Shown here one piece after another: positions 38,596 to 39,880 of a stretch of DNA of 39,880 nucleotides; position 1 is the first letter of the stretch, and each line of letters opens with the position of its first letter. This DNA is from Acidimicrobiales bacterium (GTDB lineage Bacteria; Actinomycetota; Acidimicrobiia; Acidimicrobiales; SZUA-35): assembly GCA_024644005.1 (NCBI GenBank), contig JAHELU010000013.1:1-39880 (forward strand), in the 5' to 3' direction. Under the pieces are notes generated by a model, which was not told the origin of the DNA, ran no database searches, and worked only from the letters and a program-made list of their open reading frames with translations. Position numbers and translations under genes: made by a program.

Positions 38596-39880
38596 CTAGA
38601 TCGGCGGGGTGTGGTTGCCCTGCATGGCCTCCCACACTCGTGACGGGGTGAGCGGCATGTCGGCATGTCGCACACCGAATGGCTTGAGGGCGTCGACCAC
38701 CGCGTTCACGACCGCCGGCGGTGACCCGACGGTCGCCGACTCGCCGATGCCCTTCGCCCCGATCGGATGGTGGGGTGACGGGGTCACGGTGTGACCGGTC
38801 TCCCAGTCCGGGCACTCCAGCGCGGTCGGGATGAGATAGTCCATCAACGAGGCCCCGATGCAGTTGCCGTCCTCGTCGAAGGCGATCATCTCCATCAGCG
38901 CCATCCCGACACCGTCGGCCAGGCCACCGTGGACCTGGCCCTCGATGATCATCGGGTTGATCTGGGTCCCGCAGTCGTCGACGGCGATGAACCGCCGGAC
39001 CTTGACCTCGGCGGTCCCGGGGTCGATGTCGACCACGCAGATGTAGGCGCCGAACGGGTAGGTCAGGTTCTCGGGGTTGTAGCAGATCTGGGCCTCGAGG
39101 CCGCCCTCGATCCCCTCGGGGAGGTCGCCGGCACCGTGGGCCTTCATGGCGATGTCCTGGATGGTCACCGACTTCGACGGGTCCCCCTTCACGGCGAACG
39201 AGCCCTTGTTCCACTCCAGATCGGCCACCGACACCTCGAGCATGCCGGAGGCGATGATCTGGGCCTTGTCCCGCACCTTGCGGGAGACCAGGGCTGCGGC
39301 CGCCCCCGAGACCGGCGTCGACCGGGAGCCGTAGGTGCCGAGACCGAACGGCGTGTTGTCGGTATCGCCGTGCGTCACCTCGATGTCCTCTGGCGGGATG
39401 CCGAGCTCCTCGGCCACGATCTGGGCGAACGTGGTCTCGTGGCCCTGGCCCTGGGTCTTGACCGACAGCCGGCAGATCGCCTTGCCGGTGGGGTGGATCC
39501 GCAGCTCGCAGCCGTCGGCCATGCCGAGGCCGAGGATGTCCATGTCCTTGCGGGGCCCGGCCCCCACCGCCTCGGTGAAGAACGACACCCCGATCCCCAT
39601 CAGCTCGCCGCGCTCCCGCTTCTCGGCCTGCTCCCGGCGGAGCTCGTCGTAGCCGGCCATCTCCATGGCCTTGCGGAGGGCGGGCTCGTAGTTGCCGGAG
39701 TCGTAGACCCAACCGGTCTTGGTCTCGTAGGGAAACTGGTCGGGCCCGATCAGGTTCTGGAGCCGCAGCTGGGCGGGGTCCATGCCGAGCTCGTCGGCCA
39801 GCTCGTCGACGATCCGCTCGACGAGGTACACGGCCTCGGTGATGCGGAACGAGCAGGCGTAGGCCACACCGCCGGGCGCC
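38596..39880 (-). CDS. coxL: CO dehydrogenase (form I type) large subunit, 5' part outside window
   Basis: The last 427 residues of a molybdenum hydroxylase large subunit; the start lies beyond the window. The first visible residues read APGGVAYACSFR, so the active-site loop is AYxCSFR with its copper-binding Cys, the signature of form I CO dehydrogenase (form II has AYRGAGR). Later motifs are QGQGHETTFAQIVAEELGI, GSRSTPVSG, DDCGTQINPMIIEGQVHGG and GAKGIGESATVGSP with the catalytic Glu near the Mo site. The downstream XdhC, MocA, MoxR and VWA genes match a cox operon. It would oxidise CO to CO2, passing electrons to the medium and small subunits encoded outside. Confidence 0.9.
   Translation of the reverse strand, partial: APGGVAYACSFRITEAVYLVERIVDELADELGMDPAQLRLQNLIGPDQFPYETKTGWVYDSGNYEPALRKAMEMAGYDELRREQAEKRERGELMGIGVSFFTEAVGAGPRKDMDILGLGMADGCELRIHPTGKAICRLSVKTQGQGHETTFAQIVAEELGIPPEDIEVTHGDTDNTPFGLGTYGSRSTPVSGAAAALVSRKVRDKAQIIASGMLEVSVADLEWNKGSFAVKGDPSKSVTIQDIAMKAHGAGDLPEGIEGGLEAQICYNPENLTYPFGAYICVVDIDPGTAEVKVRRFIAVDDCGTQINPMIIEGQVHGGLADGVGMALMEMIAFDEDGNCIGASLMDYLIPTALECPDWETGHTVTPSPHHPIGAKGIGESATVGSPPAVVNAVVDALKPFGVRHADMPLTPSRVWEAMQGNHTPPI

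Noticed and set aside
37612-38643. A plus-strand frame ending in Pro-Ala-Ile repeats
   Set aside because: It is antisense of the XdhC gene and the 9-bp repeat; the minus-strand repeat frame fits the operon spacing far better.

Overview
The window is high-GC DNA with actinobacterial habits: F420-type luciferase-like oxidoreductases, a DUF222/HNH (13E12-type) protein, an XRE/DUF5753 regulator paired with a DUF397 protein, a very large NAD-glutamate dehydrogenase, and several promoters whose -10 box lies 6-7 nt before the start codon (leaderless transcripts). The gene mix (sugar ABC importer, many acyl-CoA enzymes, form I type CO dehydrogenase) best fits an uncultured Acidimicrobiia-like actinomycete; that placement is inference.

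Layout. 1-4499 (minus): a sugar ABC-importer operon (binding protein, ATPase, permease) whose last member, cut by the window edge, is an FG-GAP/VCBS repeat lipoprotein. 4636-5523 (plus): an isocitrate lyase/PEP mutase family enzyme. 5567-10405 (minus): 180-kDa type NAD-glutamate dehydrogenase. 10471-13624: a small accessory patch with short tandem repeats, two membrane proteins of unknown role, an XRE/DUF5753 regulator and a tandem DUF397-like protein, less GC-rich than its surroundings.

13637-28761: acyl-CoA/F420 catabolic genes. These are a broken MetE-like gene, LLM oxidoreductase plus acyl-CoA dehydrogenase, a divergent LLM gene, an HtrA-like protease, then an operon of truncated acyl-CoA dehydrogenase, acyl-CoA ligase, double SnoaL protein and LLM oxidoreductase. 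A TetR gene abuts the truncated dehydrogenase at what looks like a deletion junction. Next, on the minus strand, comes cupin, APH-type kinase, small helical protein, AttH-like protein and a double CaiB/BaiF CoA-transferase. 29269-30546 (plus) is the HNH protein. 30635-33074 (minus) carries a second copy of the kinase / small protein / AttH-like trio in reversed gene order, and 33150-34808 (plus) is another acyl-CoA ligase.

34771-39880 (minus): a molybdenum hydroxylase operon. The large subunit (cut by the window end) carries the AYxCSFR loop of form I CO dehydrogenase and is followed by a 50-residue Met/Ala/Gly repeat peptide, an XdhC protein with a C-terminal YHS domain, a MocA-like nucleotidyltransferase, a MoxR ATPase (CoxD-like) and a VWA protein (CoxE-like). 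Together the genes suggest a heterotroph that imports sugars, activates and oxidises carboxylic acids or terpenoid-like compounds through CoA esters, and may scavenge CO.

The most unusual items are the permuted kinase/small protein/AttH module, the Gly-every-third-residue micropeptide in the CO dehydrogenase operon, the 14-bp minisatellite that repeats a translation start region, and the dehydrogenase/TetR junction.
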